A DNA stretch of 64,000 nucleotides from Calliphora vicina. Its lineage: Eukaryota; Arthropoda; Insecta; Diptera; Calliphoridae. Under the pieces are notes generated by a model that was not told the origin of the DNA, ran no database searches, and saw nothing but the letters and a program-made list of their open reading frames with translations. The stretch covers positions 85,767,895 through 85,831,894 of the forward strand of contig NC_088783.1 in assembly GCF_958450345.1 (NCBI RefSeq), written 5' to 3'. A program made the translations under genes and the position numbers. Below, piece by piece: positions 12,619-25,230 of this stretch (positions are counted from its first letter, which is position 1; the number at the start of each line of letters is the position of its first letter).

Positions 12619-13929
12619 TGATTATAATGTTTACCATGTGTAACATGTTGCTAAATCTTACTGAAATCAGGTCTCAACCATTCATAGCCCTGTACCTTAG
12701 TGGCAGTATAGAGCTAGAATGTCTCTTCATTACGAAAGTTATCCAGCTGGTCTCACGATCGTCTTTCACTAACAGCATGCACGGTTTTACCAATTTGGAA
12801 GTAGCAATATTTATTAGCCTAAAGCATTTAATTTCGGAGTTATAGTCAATATTTTGAGCAGAAGAAAGCATTGAGTCCCAAAATCAAAAATGATTCTGAA
12901 ACATACCTGTATTTGGACCACTCTGTATATGATTGTTAGTATCTGTTTGTGTACAGTCATAACGTAAAGAGGTGTGTTTTTTGTGAGCTTATTGCTGTGG
13001 GAGTGTGTGAGCGACTCCCCATCACTTTGATTGCTCGCGAAGTCATAAAAAATTGTTCAATTTCATTTCTGCAAAATACAATATATAAACGGCAACACCA
13101 GCCAGCCAGCATTATTGAAGTCTATTGAAATCATGATGTCAATACGTTCTTTATTATATTTCTTTTCTTCTTGTCTTTAGTCTTCTTCTTATTTTTAGTA
13201 TACTTCCACCCAGCAAACAATTTCAATCGAAAAATCTTGAAGCTGAAACTAATCAAATCGGCATAATATGTTTCACTATTTCTTTTCATCTTATAGTGTC
13301 GTATTATTATATATCGGAGTATCACATTGTTTCAACATGTTTGAAAAAACGTACAAATTTGTCAAAGGGGGCAAGGGGGTTTGTGGAACTTCTGAGGAGT
13401 AAATAAAGGCTTTTTATATAAGTATTTGATATTGATAAAAACCCTAGGACTTGAAGATTGATATTTTAGTAAAATTAAATAATTTTATAAATTTTAAGTG
13501 ACGCCATTTACCTTAAAAACTTAAAAAATTATAATATGGTGACTTTCCATGTAGAAAAATATAAAATTTGAATTAATGTACAATTTTAACGGATAAAGAT
13601 ATCATAACAAAATTTAGAACTTATATAGACTCGAATGTCCTTAAATCAATGGCATTATAATTTTTGACATTTTTTATTTTTAAATACCGAAATTCCTAAA
13701 ACGGGGAAAATGTGTTCCAAAAACTGTGTTTTTTTAAAAAAGTTCCTACTGTGACGTTATTTACATATACAAATATGGAGCTTTTTCGTGAATCGATGCT
13801 TTGACTTTTTAGAATTTTTTAATCAAACCGAATTTTTCTTTTTAAATTGGCCAAGTTTGATAGGTTAAGTGTGCCAAATTTTACTTTTCACAATACGGCC
13901 CATTTTACATGTTTAAACTTTGGAAGCGT
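12619..13929. other. AT-rich non-coding stretch
   Basis: No supported gene. Short opposed frames at 12612-12871 have no recognisable motif. Confidence 0.45.
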
Positions 13930-14370
13930 ATAACGTTTTATAGGGACGAGGTAGCTGATAGCAAGTTGTTTTTATTTTATTTAGAATTTTATCGCCAATT
14001 TAGCTGATATTTTAAAAATAAATTTCGATCCTCCATAATCCCGCCGTATCTAAAAAACCATAAAAATATCGAGCAATATTTAAAAAAAAATAAATCAATA
14101 AAGCTGGCTGAATATCTCTTCAACTAATAGAGATAACCTACACTTGTAAGCGTATTTTTTGTAGATGTTATAATTTTTTTTAAAAAAAAATTTGAGACCC
14201 GAGGTGACCAACTTTGAGGGGACACTGGCCCCCATTAGCGCTAGGAAGTTGAACAAACGAAAATCAACACGATAACACCTCAGCTCGAACCATTTTCGTA
14301 GCAATATCTCAAATAGTTCTCGTGATAACGAATTATTTCCAAAAAAAAAAAACGTTTCTAAACCACTGTG
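13930..14370 (+). repeat. CACTGTG-ended repeat family, copy 2
   Basis: It shares with copy 1 the blocks GATATTTTAAAAATAAATTT, CCCGCCGTATCTAAAAAA, GAGACCCGAGGTGACCAACT and GTAGCAATATCTCAAATAG. The ending is an A-tract followed by CGTTTCTAAACCACTGTG at about 14369. The left boundary is approximate. Confidence 0.65.
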
Positions 14371-16109
14371 CATTGTCAAGGATCAGCCAAGCACCTGTGA
14401 TGTTTGATTTAGCTAATATATTGAATAATTTTTCAAAGAAATATGTGAAAATATTAATATTAAATGTTCAAAGAATTTCGTTTGAAAATTATAAAATTCT
14501 TTAAAATAAAGTCAGGAACAAAATTTATTTCGGTACTGTAAAAGCTTTTAAAACGAACTAAGGATTTTTTAAAGCAGCCTATAAAGAAAAATATAATTTG
14601 AAGTGAATTTTAATTTAAAATGAGGGTAATTAAATTTAACATGAAAAAACTGGATTTTTTGTTGAAAATTATTTAATTTGTTTCGGATAAAATTTAATTT
14701 ATTTTGAAAAATATGGCTTTATTTGTAAAAAAAAAATAATTTGAATCGAAAAACCTTTAAATTGAGAATAAAAACCTATATAATTGAAATTTAACACTAA
14801 TTAATTAATAAAATATTATAAATATTTTTTTTGCTTCAACACATAAATTGTTTATGTTAGACAACCGATGACTTTAAAATTCATAAATTTACAAATTCTT
14901 CTTCTTTATTTTAAAATGTAAACTGTCGAACAATGAAAAGTTTTAGTGTTAAAAATTCGATAATAATGTAATTTGACCTTATACATTTTTAGAATAACAA
15001 TTTTTTCGTAACAAAGTAGACACATTTCGGTGTATGTATCGAAAATATATCTTCCAATTGCTGGCAGGGCATTAGTATGTTGTTCAATAAACTTTGTTGT
15101 TGTTGTTTTTTTGTTATTATATCTCTTCAAGTTGTTCTTTGTGTTGTTACATATTTTCTGAAGTTGTGATAATATAAAAATCAATACAAAGTTTCCAAAA
15201 ACAACAAACTTTACGTATGAGTACAACGAGAGTTTAGTACAAACAACAACTATTTCACGATATTGTTGTTGTAAGTCATATTGGTTTGATTGGTGGGGGG
15301 AAGGGAGGTATGGTGTGTTAATATTTGTTGTCATTGTTTATGTGTGTGTGTGTTTGTGTGTGTGAGTTTAACACTGATGATGTTGGTAAACCTTTGTCGT
15401 GTCATAATTTCATTTTGTGTGCCGTCGTAATGTCAGACATTTTGGTAACGGAAAATGATAAGAAGTAATTTTCGATAGAGAGTGAATGTTTTTATTTTTC
15501 TTTTTTTTAAACTACATAACAGCAAAGGGAATAAATGAATGAGTAAATGTCAATATACGATATTTTATCAATTTACCTGAATATTTGTCGTTTGTTCATT
15601 TTAGTTGTTTTTCCCCTCCACATTTTCGTTAGTTAAAAAAACATTTGCGCTGTGTGTTTGTTTGCTTAACTGTCTATTTAGTGTAAATTGTAGTGAAAAT
15701 TAAACGAAACAACCGATAAGAATTTAATGTTGAAGTTGTTATTTTTTTTTTTGTATTTACCCTACACCTGGTTGGAGTTGGGTGAATTTAAGTGTTTGGC
15801 CGTTAATTTAAAGGGTGGTGCAAACAAACTAGATTTAGATATATAGCCCCTATTATTATTACTAAATAATCATGAGGGTAAACAATCACATACATATTTA
15901 TTGGAAATAGATTGCAAAGTCTATCACAATCTTTGAAATTATTGAATATTCCTACTTTCATGCTTCATAATGTGGTATTTCAAAGAAAAAAATGTTTTCC
16001 AACTAAATAGTTATAACATTTTCCAATATATTGTTTACTTTTTATATAGAAACTTTCCTATGCTTCTAAAGAAAAAGCAAAAGCTAGCAAGCAAACGAAC
16101 ACACCTTTT
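14371..16109. other. AT-rich non-coding stretch
   Basis: No supported gene. The 142-codon minus frame at 14906-15334 is low complexity (N, K, T and Y rich) with no domain. A GT microsatellite lies near 15341-15364. Confidence 0.45.
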
Positions 16110-17080
16110 AAAGGGTCGTTCAATAAGCGCATCCTATCTTTAAATTTAAATAAAACAAAGTTAGTGAGAGATATCACCGAAATGTCCAATTTCCATGACT
16201 CTGGCGAACAAATCAGGCTCAATTTGACAGATGTCATAGGTTATCAGCGTTGCCGCTTTGGTCCAATTGGACCAAAATTGGTAGTTTTAAGTTAACAAAT
16301 TGACTGGTAGTTTGGTTGGTTTGTTTCAATTTTTGTCGCATTTTGGTAGGTTTTTTGAATAAGTATTTTTAAAATCATACAACAAACACTATGTTAATCC
16401 AAAATAATAAAATTATTTATAAAATATGAAGACAGAATTATCTTAAATTTTTAGTTTAGTCAGGTGAAAGTTTATTTTCTAATAATATTTTACGTCTTAT
16501 ACATTTAATTTACATATTCTGTATCTTTCAAAGTTATAACACATATTATTAAAAAGGTAAAAAAAATCGATTTTTTTAAGTTTTTTGCGATTTTGATCTT
16601 GAAGATTTTTTTGATTTTAAATGTTCATAATTTGTGTTCCTTATGACAAGAGCTAGCTACATCTTTGCCTTAGAGAGTAAAACAAAATTAATTTAACTAT
16701 TAATTTTGAAACGAATTCATATAGCATTTCTCAAATATTTAAAATTTGGTAGGTTTTGGTAGTTTTTAATCAGAAATTTGGTAGGAAAAATATTTTATGA
16801 GTGGCAACGCTGTAGGTTATGTCAGCTTTGAGGACCGCTGTGGTTTGTGACTTATTCGCATAGACCTGTTAGTTAAGAAAACCCCACAAGAAAAAGTCGA
16901 ATGTGGTAAATCGCATGATCTCGGTGGCTAGTTCTCAACACCTCCACGTGCGATGAGAATATGGCATGATGGTGTCCTTATAATCCAATTGAGGCCAACA
17001 TAAGTAGGTAATCGTCGACCTATAGCGCTCGCCGTTGGCTGTGATAGCCAGGTCAACTTCGTTGTGAAAGAAATCTGTGA
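16110..17080 (-). pseudogene. IS630/Tc1/mariner-type transposase relic (C-terminal half)
   Basis: Reading the minus strand from about 17075: FFHNEVDLAITANGERYRST, then WPQLDYKD, then FDFFLWGF, then QVYANKSQTT, KADITYDICQIEPDLF and ARVMEI. These match the catalytic core and C-terminus of an insect mariner-like family usually containing ENEDGxxVTVNGERYRSMIT and PLDFFLWGYxKSxVYANKPQT. Several stops and deletions remove the DMWFQQDGA-type block, so the enzyme is dead. A hAT MITE interrupts it at 16245-16812; skipping the MITE and one TSD copy restores reading through KADITYDIC. The low-coordinate end near GGGTCGTTCAATAAGCGC may be its terminal repeat. Confidence 0.7.
16245..16812. mobile_element. 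hAT-like MITE, 8-bp duplication TAGGTTAT
   Basis: The ends CAGCGTTGCC and GGCAACGCTG form a perfect 10-bp inverted repeat. The flanks are identical 8-mers, TAGGTTAT at 16237-16244 and 16813-16820. An 8-bp duplication is the hAT hallmark. Copies of TTTGGTAG lie near both ends, all in the same orientation. It is inserted in the mariner-type relic, so it is the younger of the two. Confidence 0.85.
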
Positions 17081-19163
17081 AAATTGTCAAAATCTTTCAT
17101 TTCGTAGTCGTACGAGTATTGATGCGTGGTTTACTAAACCAGTGGACTCTCCGTAGGACGTTTATGGTGACCGTAAAATGGGCGAAGCTCGCGTTAACGT
17201 TATCCGAGCAGAATACCTAATTTGACAAAACAATTTTATCAATGAACGTGTTGTTGAACGCTATATCGATCCAAGGTGATTTGACAAACAAAACTGAATA
17301 AATGACAGCCAATTCCACAATATGGCCGCTATCAAGTGTCAAAATTCGGGAGTTCCTATTGGAAGACACTTTATTTACCAAGGTTAAATAACGATTCAAA
17401 ACGGTTACATGGTAACGTTAATTAGAATTTGGATTATTTCTGTAACATAATTTTTGAGGTAACGTTTTTTTTATTATAAATTTATCGGTATTTTAGCCTA
17501 TTTCGATTTTGGTGGTTCAAATATTGCAAAATTAATGTTCTAGCTAAAGTTATGAAGGTTTTAAAATCAGCTTGTGCATTTTTCATGAATTAGAAGTACG
17601 TTTAAGAAATACGACATAATAAAATGTTCCATACCCATAACTCTATATATCTGAGGAAGTAATTCAAGTTTCACTTAACAAATGATGTTGATATGTGAAA
17701 ATAGATTTTCATAAATTATTTTAAAATATTGCCACAGTTACATAGAGTACCAAATTAACCTGTGTCACCCAGACTTAATACATCAATTTAGCTACACAAT
17801 ACAATTTCACGGTTTGTATTCCAATAAATAATCGTCGTTATCGCATAAATACTCACTTACATACATACTATGTATTTATTCTTCTTAATGTTGTCATAAA
17901 AATATAAATATGGAACGCTAAATAAGTAAATAAAGAAACAAACTGTTTTTTTTAAGTAAATTGTCAGTTAATGCCCGCCAAAGATAAAAAACAAACTGAA
18001 TTTTACACTGCAATCAGCAGTAATGGAATTAAATGCAATAAACTCATAACTCTAACGGTTGGTTCCAAGAAGACCGCTACACATACTAAGACATTTTTCA
18101 GAGTAAGTTTACTCACCTTTACTTAAATAAATATTTAAACAATGCTCCAACGATTAACAAGTAAATAATAATAATATTTCTTTTACTTAACAAAGAGTAT
18201 TCAAAGTTTTATTTCTTAAGGGGATTTTTATTACTGCAATATGACCTTCAGTTGCCTATATCGATTAAAGCAGCGAGAATTAAATTCTTTTTGAAATATT
18301 CTGCCACGCCTACTCTTACAGACCCATCTAAAGGTAGGGTCACACATGGGAAATTTGTTTGACGTGTTTACTCTTACAATTCTTTTGTAAGGTCAAGCAG
18401 CATCAAATAAAATAAAACTAAATTGTATCTTTTGAATCATCCTAAGTAAAATAAGATTTTGAAATAAATAAAAGAATTTAAATATATTTTAATTAGTGGT
18501 TACGTATATCTACCTTAAGATACATAGCATGGATTCAATGAGATCTTTTGAAGCAATATTCAAGTCAAATTTAATACTCTAATCTCAAATTTTGTTGGCC
18601 GAAATGTATTTTTTACAATAGCTAACACCTTTCTCTAATTCGATGTAAAACAGATTTTCTATTGATCGTTTCGTTTTCATGAGGCGAGAGCGAGAAGTAC
18701 AGCAAAATTTTGCTCATATTTTTTTGTTAAAAATATCTAACAAATTTGCGCAGATCTCATAGTTCATTTTCTTTAAAAGCTAGAAATCTCTGATTTGTTT
18801 ATCAATCTAATAAAGCTTGCTCATTTCATTGAGTTACTTTTTACGAAAGCACCTTAATAAAATCTCAGCCTACCAGGTCCAACCTTTTCTTTAATAATTC
18901 CAAAAATATAAATTTAAACATTTTGTATCCGCTCCTTTTAAGGGCATGGTTCCGCAAAACATCTTCTCCAAAGCAATATTCTCTCTACGTAAATCTAAAT
19001 TGCAATCTAAGTTATTTATTGCTGAAGAGGCCTTTGCAAAATAGGCAACTAAATGATTTTTTAAGATTAAATAATTTTAACAATTTTGTGACCAAAAACA
19101 AAGTTTCCTCAAAATTCTTTAACCGGCTTTAAATTACTTTTAATTGAATTTTTTCAAATCCTT
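17081..19163. other. AT-rich non-coding stretch
   Basis: Apart from possible mariner-relic flank up to about 17400, I recognise nothing bounded. Frames at 17217-17399 and 18923-19132 have no motif. Confidence 0.4.
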
Positions 19164-19891
19164 TTAACTATTTCAGTCAAGGTTTTACGTGTATAAGTTT
19201 AAAATCAAAACAATTGCATTTTTACTATAATCTAGGTAATAAAAAAGTGAAGTGGTTAGTTTACTAACCACCGTGGCGGTTGGCCTTAAAAATAACTATA
19301 ATAAAAATGTTTGTTTCGTATAAATTTTTTTTGAAATCGAATATTTTTGACTAAATTTTCTGACCAAACAATCGAAATAGGAAAGTAACACTGAATTCGT
19401 CTATATATATAAAAATTAAATTGTCCCTGTATGTAATGGCATCACGTGAGAACGGCTGGAGCGACTTGGCTGATTTTTTTTATTCGATTCGAAATTTTCA
19501 GGAGATGGTTTGTAAAGAAAATAAAATTAAAAAATTCCGGGTAAAACTCGTAATTTTTTTTTTGGTCCAGTCAACTGTAATAAAAAAGCCCCCTAAAGTA
19601 CAAATTTAGATATTTTATTTGCAAATAAATAAAAACAGGCAGGTGTATGTGGGTTGGAGAAATTAGTAAATAGCTACCGGGCGAAGCCGGGGCGATCAAC
19701 TAGTTTTTAATAATAAACACTGCGGTTTACAATATTTTCAAATTAATATATTTATCTAATCAAAGTATCCTGGCGTCAAAGTTTTGCAAAAAACATAAAC
19801 GATGACTTCAAAAAATTTAATTGTTTAGCAAAATGCAAATATATGTCAATAAACTATATTTTAAAGTAAACACTAAACCGCAAAGAGTTAA
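19164..19891. mobile_element. TTAA-flanked MITE (piggyBac-like), copy 1, carrying a Helitron
   Basis: It is bounded by TTAA at 19164-19167 and 19888-19891, with ends related to CTCTTTGCGG and CCGCAAAGAG. It shares long blocks with copy 2 (45731-46593), including the perfect palindrome GTGGTTAGTTTACTAACCAC at about 19252 and the block AAATCGAATATTTTTGACTA. It is shorter than copy 2 outside the Helitron. The TTAA target suggests a piggyBac origin, an inference because the ends are not the usual CCC type. Confidence 0.65.
19400..19703 (+). mobile_element. Non-autonomous Helitron
   Basis: It starts TCTATATATATAAAAATT and ends GATCAACTAG just before T, matching the 5'-TC and CTRR-3' Helitron rules. 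Just inside the 3' end lies CCGG-GCGAAG-CCGG, the usual short terminal hairpin. The internal block GCATCACGTGAGAACGGCTG is common in insect Helitrons. Copy 2 of the host TTAA element lacks it, giving an empty site. No Rep/helicase is encoded in its 304 bp. Confidence 0.8.
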
Positions 19892-22778
19892 AATGGCCTC
19901 CAAATAATATCCAGCTATTATATTTCCACAAATCTTCATGCATACAATTATGCTCTCTCAATTATTCCAAAACCACTACCAAAAAATGAGCTAGTTTTGA
20001 ATTTCGAAATACAGTGTTTTGTCATAAAAGCACAATTTCCTGTGTCGAGGAGGAGGAAAATGTAAATTTTTCATACATTTTTAAGTAATTATAAGTTGTG
20101 AAATACATTTTTTTTGTCAATTTCCTGATTGTTAAATGTACGCATTTGAAATTATATTGTATGTATTACAAACATAAAAGAGAAATGTATTAAATACATG
20201 TTTCTAACTTAAATGAAAGCTAAATACAATTAATCAAAATATCTTGAATTTGATGGAAAGAGGGTGTTTAATAGGATACATTTAAATGGGTTAATTGTAA
20301 TACACTTTGAATTATTAATGCGATTAAACAAACCAATATTCGTAGTATGTAAGAACAACAACAGATACGAATAGTGAGTTGCTGTGTTACGATTACATGT
20401 ACAAGTTCATTAAATGTTATGAAATATTTATTTATTCGAATTTATGTAGTTGTTTCGTCATTTCTATCAAATCTAATCAGTATTCACAGTGTTTATGTTC
20501 TGTAGTTATTTTATTTTTATGATTTGATTTGTTTTGTTTTTTTTTCATCTTACTAATTTGGTCTACCCCTAGTTAAGCCCTTAAATCTCATTTATATTTT
20601 CCAGTTGTTGTAGGTTTGCTCCCAGTACATAGTCGGTAAGATTAAAATCTTTATAATTTGTGTTCATGTTTTTTCGATTTTTCATTTCATTTTACCATAT
20701 TTGAGCAATAAAACAACATTTCTGGTCTATTAATATTAAACATTGACATTGATTGATTATTTCTATATGCCGGTTTTTTTTTAATATTATTATTATTATT
20801 ATGTATTATTATCTTCTTGTTTTTGTTGTTACTATATTTATACAAATTTTTTTGTTGATATTTTTATATTTTATTCGTATTCTATAATTTTTTGTTTGTT
20901 TCCTTCCCATGTTTTTTATATGTTTTATAAATACACAACATTTGCTTGTATGTGGTTTTTGTTTTCTTTCTTACGTTATTATAATACGAGTATTTTTACA
21001 GTTTTTTTTTATAGATTTTAAATCAAATATGTATTTTGAATATATTATGAAAACTTCATCATCATTTGGATTATGCAAACAGCTAAGGAAGGAAGGAAAG
21101 GAAACCAGGAAGAAAGGGAGAGTACATATTTCAAACATTAGGTTTTTTTTAAGTTGAAAAATATTTATTAATGGTTCGATGGTTGTTTGATTTGTGCAAG
21201 ATTAAGTTGAAGATTAGTTTGTGTGTGTGGCTGCTAAAATATATTTTGTAAATCATCATTAAAATGAAACTCTATATTATTCTCCCCACTACTCAAATAT
21301 TCAATATTCTATTAAATATTAAAAGAGGGGGAACATAAGTTTATTTTTCAAAACAAACCCAGAAAGTGAAATTAAAATATATTCTGTATTCTGCATAGAA
21401 TACACACTAAAACTTGTACTTGTATTCAATAGATATTTGTATGACATTATTCAAATGAAAGGAATAGTTATCAGGTATGAGGTAGTTTTCATGTTTAAAA
21501 ATTTAACAAAAAGAAGAAAAAAACAAAACAGTTTCTATAAAAACTCATATCTTTTTCATTCAAAAATTCAAAGGCAAAAAACCATAATTTGAAAAGTTTT
21601 CTTATAAATGCTAAAAAAACACACACACACAGTTCGAAAAACTTTAAGCAGTCACAGTTTTAAATTGATGTGGTCATATCAAAATAGATACAGATTTCTT
21701 ATTTCAAAAACATTTAAGTAAAATAAAAATAAGAAATCCTTAGTATGGACAAATTTTAAGATTGAAATTGAAAACATTTATTAAGTTTAGTTCACACCAG
21801 CAAAAGTTGAGCAAAATGTTTCATAAATTTTTTATGAAAATAAAGTAGTTATTTAGTGTCAAACCAGAAAAGACAATTTGCTGATATTTTGCTTTCATTT
21901 TTCTTAAATTTTTAATATTTTTTAATAATAAAAAAAAACTTACTTTTTACTTTCACAAGTAGTAAAAAAAATTGTTTAAATTTCCAAATTTTTTTTATAT
22001 TTACAAGTAAAATTATTATAACACAATGGAAACCAACAAATTGGCTTTTATGTAAAATGTTATTGTTTAAGAAAATTACATGCGTATAACATTTAGATCG
22101 TTATTTAACAAAATTTTATTTAATAATTCCTATTGTTACTAATTAAGCCACTGAAAACACATGCATTTCAACAATTCTATTGTTTTCACTATTTTGTTCA
22201 GTTATCATTAAATTTTATTCATGTAATAATTTTGCCGCAAATTTGCTAATTAATACCAATGCTATTATTATCATGTTTAAATAGTAATTTTTAGGAATTT
22301 CTGTATAATTAAGTTTAAAGTTCTTTAATAAATACAATTCAATAGCTATATTTGCTTTAATTTAATCTACATAGAATTGCTTTTCGTGGGTTATATTTCA
22401 TACTACATGAATTCTATGAATGTTTACATAGTTTTTAAATCTGAAACGAATCTAGAAAAGTTGAAAAAAACTGTTTCCTATTGAAATTTGTTTGATTCAT
22501 CGAAGATATGTATGTGCAAACGTGATCACATTTGAATCTGAAATTCTTTGTTTTAAATATTTTTGAAATCTATTTATGCAGTTTTATAACTTATTTCATG
22601 TGATTTTAATGATAAAATAATCAAAGTTTATAACAACCTTAGTTCTTTTTTTAATAATATTGGTTATTATTGCAACTCATATTTAGCAGATTCCAAACAA
22701 GTCTGTATTTCTTCAGAATAATTAAACCAAAGAGATTTTTATATAGAGATGAGACACTCTATTTTGTCAAACATATAC
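19892..22778. other. AT-rich non-coding stretch
   Basis: No supported gene or element. A chance-level exon-like segment at 20605-20635 has an acceptor-like TATATTTTCCAG before it and GTAAGA after it. A short CA tract sits near 21630. Confidence 0.4.
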
Positions 22779-22786
22779 ATATGTAT

Positions 22787-25222
22787 TAGAGTGACAATCA
22801 GTTGTATGGAAAAAAATTTTTGTTAAAATTTTGAAGAGTGCCGGGTGGAATATTGTGACACTAGGCCTAATTGTTAAGTGCTGAAAATTTGAGCCAAATC
22901 GGGCAACGATTTCTGGACGCGCATCGAGGTCAAAGTTCAGATATATGCAAAATTTTACTGTTAGTATGGAATAAATAGGTGAAACTCGTTAATTTTCTGC
23001 ATTGTTTTCTAGAAATGTGTAGATTTATTTATATTAATGAATATTACATTAAAAATTTTTTTTGGAAATTAACCCTGTATCTCCTTTGGTTCAAAATGAC
23101 CCAAAAACTGTATTATCGCCAAAATTAGAGAAAAATGCAAATTTTTCAGTTTTTGAAAAAATTTTGCTACTAAATAAATACTTTTGCAATTGAATGCAAA
23201 AGAATCGAAATATGTACGTAATTATCGTTGTAATGAGATATAAATGACAAAATTTGATTAAAAAATTTTAAAGTTATTACAAATTCGGCAGACCATTAAC
23301 GTGTTTCAGGCCACTTGAACAAAAAATGTAGGAAAAAAATTAAGATATTTCGAGAAAAATTAAAATAAAAGTTCATTTTTACTTAAAATATGTCCATATT
23401 TACTTGTATACGAGTTTTTGTCTTCGTAGGATACCGTTAACCTATTCGCAGGTATGGCCAAAAAAAATAATTTTTTTTAACGGCTGTTTCAAAACTCCAT
23501 TTTCAAATTTTTAAAAATTTTGTTAAACAAATTTCAGATTTTTTCGATCAGCACATTGGGGTTTATTGAGATCAAAATAGGGAATAAAAATATGAAAAAA
23601 TTATATCAATACCTCTTACAGTTTTTCCGTACATGCGATTTAAATTTTGCGTTTTTCAAGAAAAACTAATTTTTTGTCCATATTTAGGCGAATGAGTCCA
23701 ATTTCCTTACTGTTATAAATTTTAAGTAAAACCTATTCATAATATTATAGTCCTTGTAATTTTAAATATGTTCTGAAAGTTTTACTAAAATCGGAAAACG
23801 ATAACCTTTGAATCGTGAAGGTCAAAGGCCAAATTTTTCAATATTTGGAATTTCTAATGAAAAGATAGCGAACTGTTATATATTTTTGTGCCGATTTTCA
23901 TGAAACTTGAGGAAAATATATAATGGGGGTCTAGCATTTACAAAAACAGTGCAAAAATGAATTTTAACCTTTAAGAGGACTTGGGGTCAAATGGTTGTGT
24001 TTTTCGTGATTTTAAAAATTGAGGGTAATTTGGACCCCAAGTGCTGCTAAGGGTTAATTTCCATTTTTGTGATGCTATTTTAAATTCTGGACTTTATGTT
24101 ATATTTTCCTTAAGTTGCATTAAAATCGGCCCAAAAATATATAACATTTCGCTATCTTTTCATTAGAAATTCCAAATATTGAAAAATTTGACCTTTGACC
24201 TTCACGATTCAAAGGTTATCGTTTTCCGATTTTAGTAAAACTTTCAGAACATATTTAAAATTACAAGGACTATAATATTATGAATAGGTTTTACTTAAAA
24301 TTTATAACATTAAGGAAATTGGGCTCATTCGCCTAAATATGGACAAAAAATTAGTTTTCCTTGAAAATCGCAACATTTAAATCGCAGGTACGGAAAAACT
24401 GTAAGAGGTATTGACATCATTTTTTCATATTTTTATTCCCTATTTTGATCTCAATAAATCCCAATGTGATGATCAAAAAATTCTGAAATTTGTTTAACAA
24501 AATTTTTAAAAATTTGAAAATGGAGATTTGAAATAGCCGTTAAAAAAAATATTTTTTTTTGGCCATACCTGCGAATAGGTTAACGGTATCCTACGAAGAC
24601 AAAAACTCATACACAAGTAAATACGGATATATTTTAAATAAAAATTAGCTTTTATTTTAATTTTTCTCGAAATATGTTAATTTTTTTTCCTAAATTTTTT
24701 GTTCAAGTGGCCTGAAACACGTTAATGGTCTGGCGAATTTGTAATAACTTTAACATTTTTTAACCAAATTTTGTCATTTATATCTCATTACAACGATAAT
24801 TACGTACACATTTCGATTCTTTTGCATTCAATTACAAAAGTATTTATTTAATAGCAAAATTTTTAAAATATCTGAAAAATTTGCATTTTTTCCGAATTTT
24901 GGCGATAATACAGTTTTTGGGTCATTTTGACCCAAAGGAGATGCAGGGTTAACTTCCAAAAAAATTTTTTAATGTAATATTCATTAATATAAATAAATCT
25001 ATACATTTCTAGAAAACAATGCAGAAATTTTACGAGTTTCACCTATTTATTCCATATAAATAGTATAATTTTGCATATATCTGAACTTTGACCTCGATGC
25101 GCGTCCAGAAATCGTTGCCTGATTTGGCTCAAATTTTCAGCACTTAACATTTAGGCCTAGTGTCACAATATTCCACCCGGCACTCTTTGAAATCTAAAAA
25201 AAAAAAATCGGCTGTCACTCTA
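22787..25222. mobile_element. 2.4-kb foldback element with hAT-type ends
   Basis: Two arms of about 1.2 kb (22787-23988 and 24033-25222) are inverse complements along their whole length with scattered differences. They are separated by a 44-bp spacer. The ends read TAGAGTGACA and TGTCACTCTA, flanked by identical 8-mers ATATGTAT (22779-22786 and 25223-25230). No open frame is supported, so this is a non-autonomous element whose mobility would depend on a hAT transposase elsewhere. Transcription through it would give a hairpin RNA over 1 kb long. Confidence 0.85.
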
Positions 25223-25230
25223 ATATGTAT

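Noticed and set aside
14906..15334. 142-codon minus-strand open frame
   Set aside because: Low complexity, rich in N, K, T and Y, with no domain, poor start context and repeats such as TTGTTG on the other strand. Judged a chance frame.
20605..20635. 31-nt micro-exon between acceptor-like and donor-like sites
   Set aside because: No coding continuity or companion exon. AG and GTAAG pairs this close arise often by chance in 64 kb.
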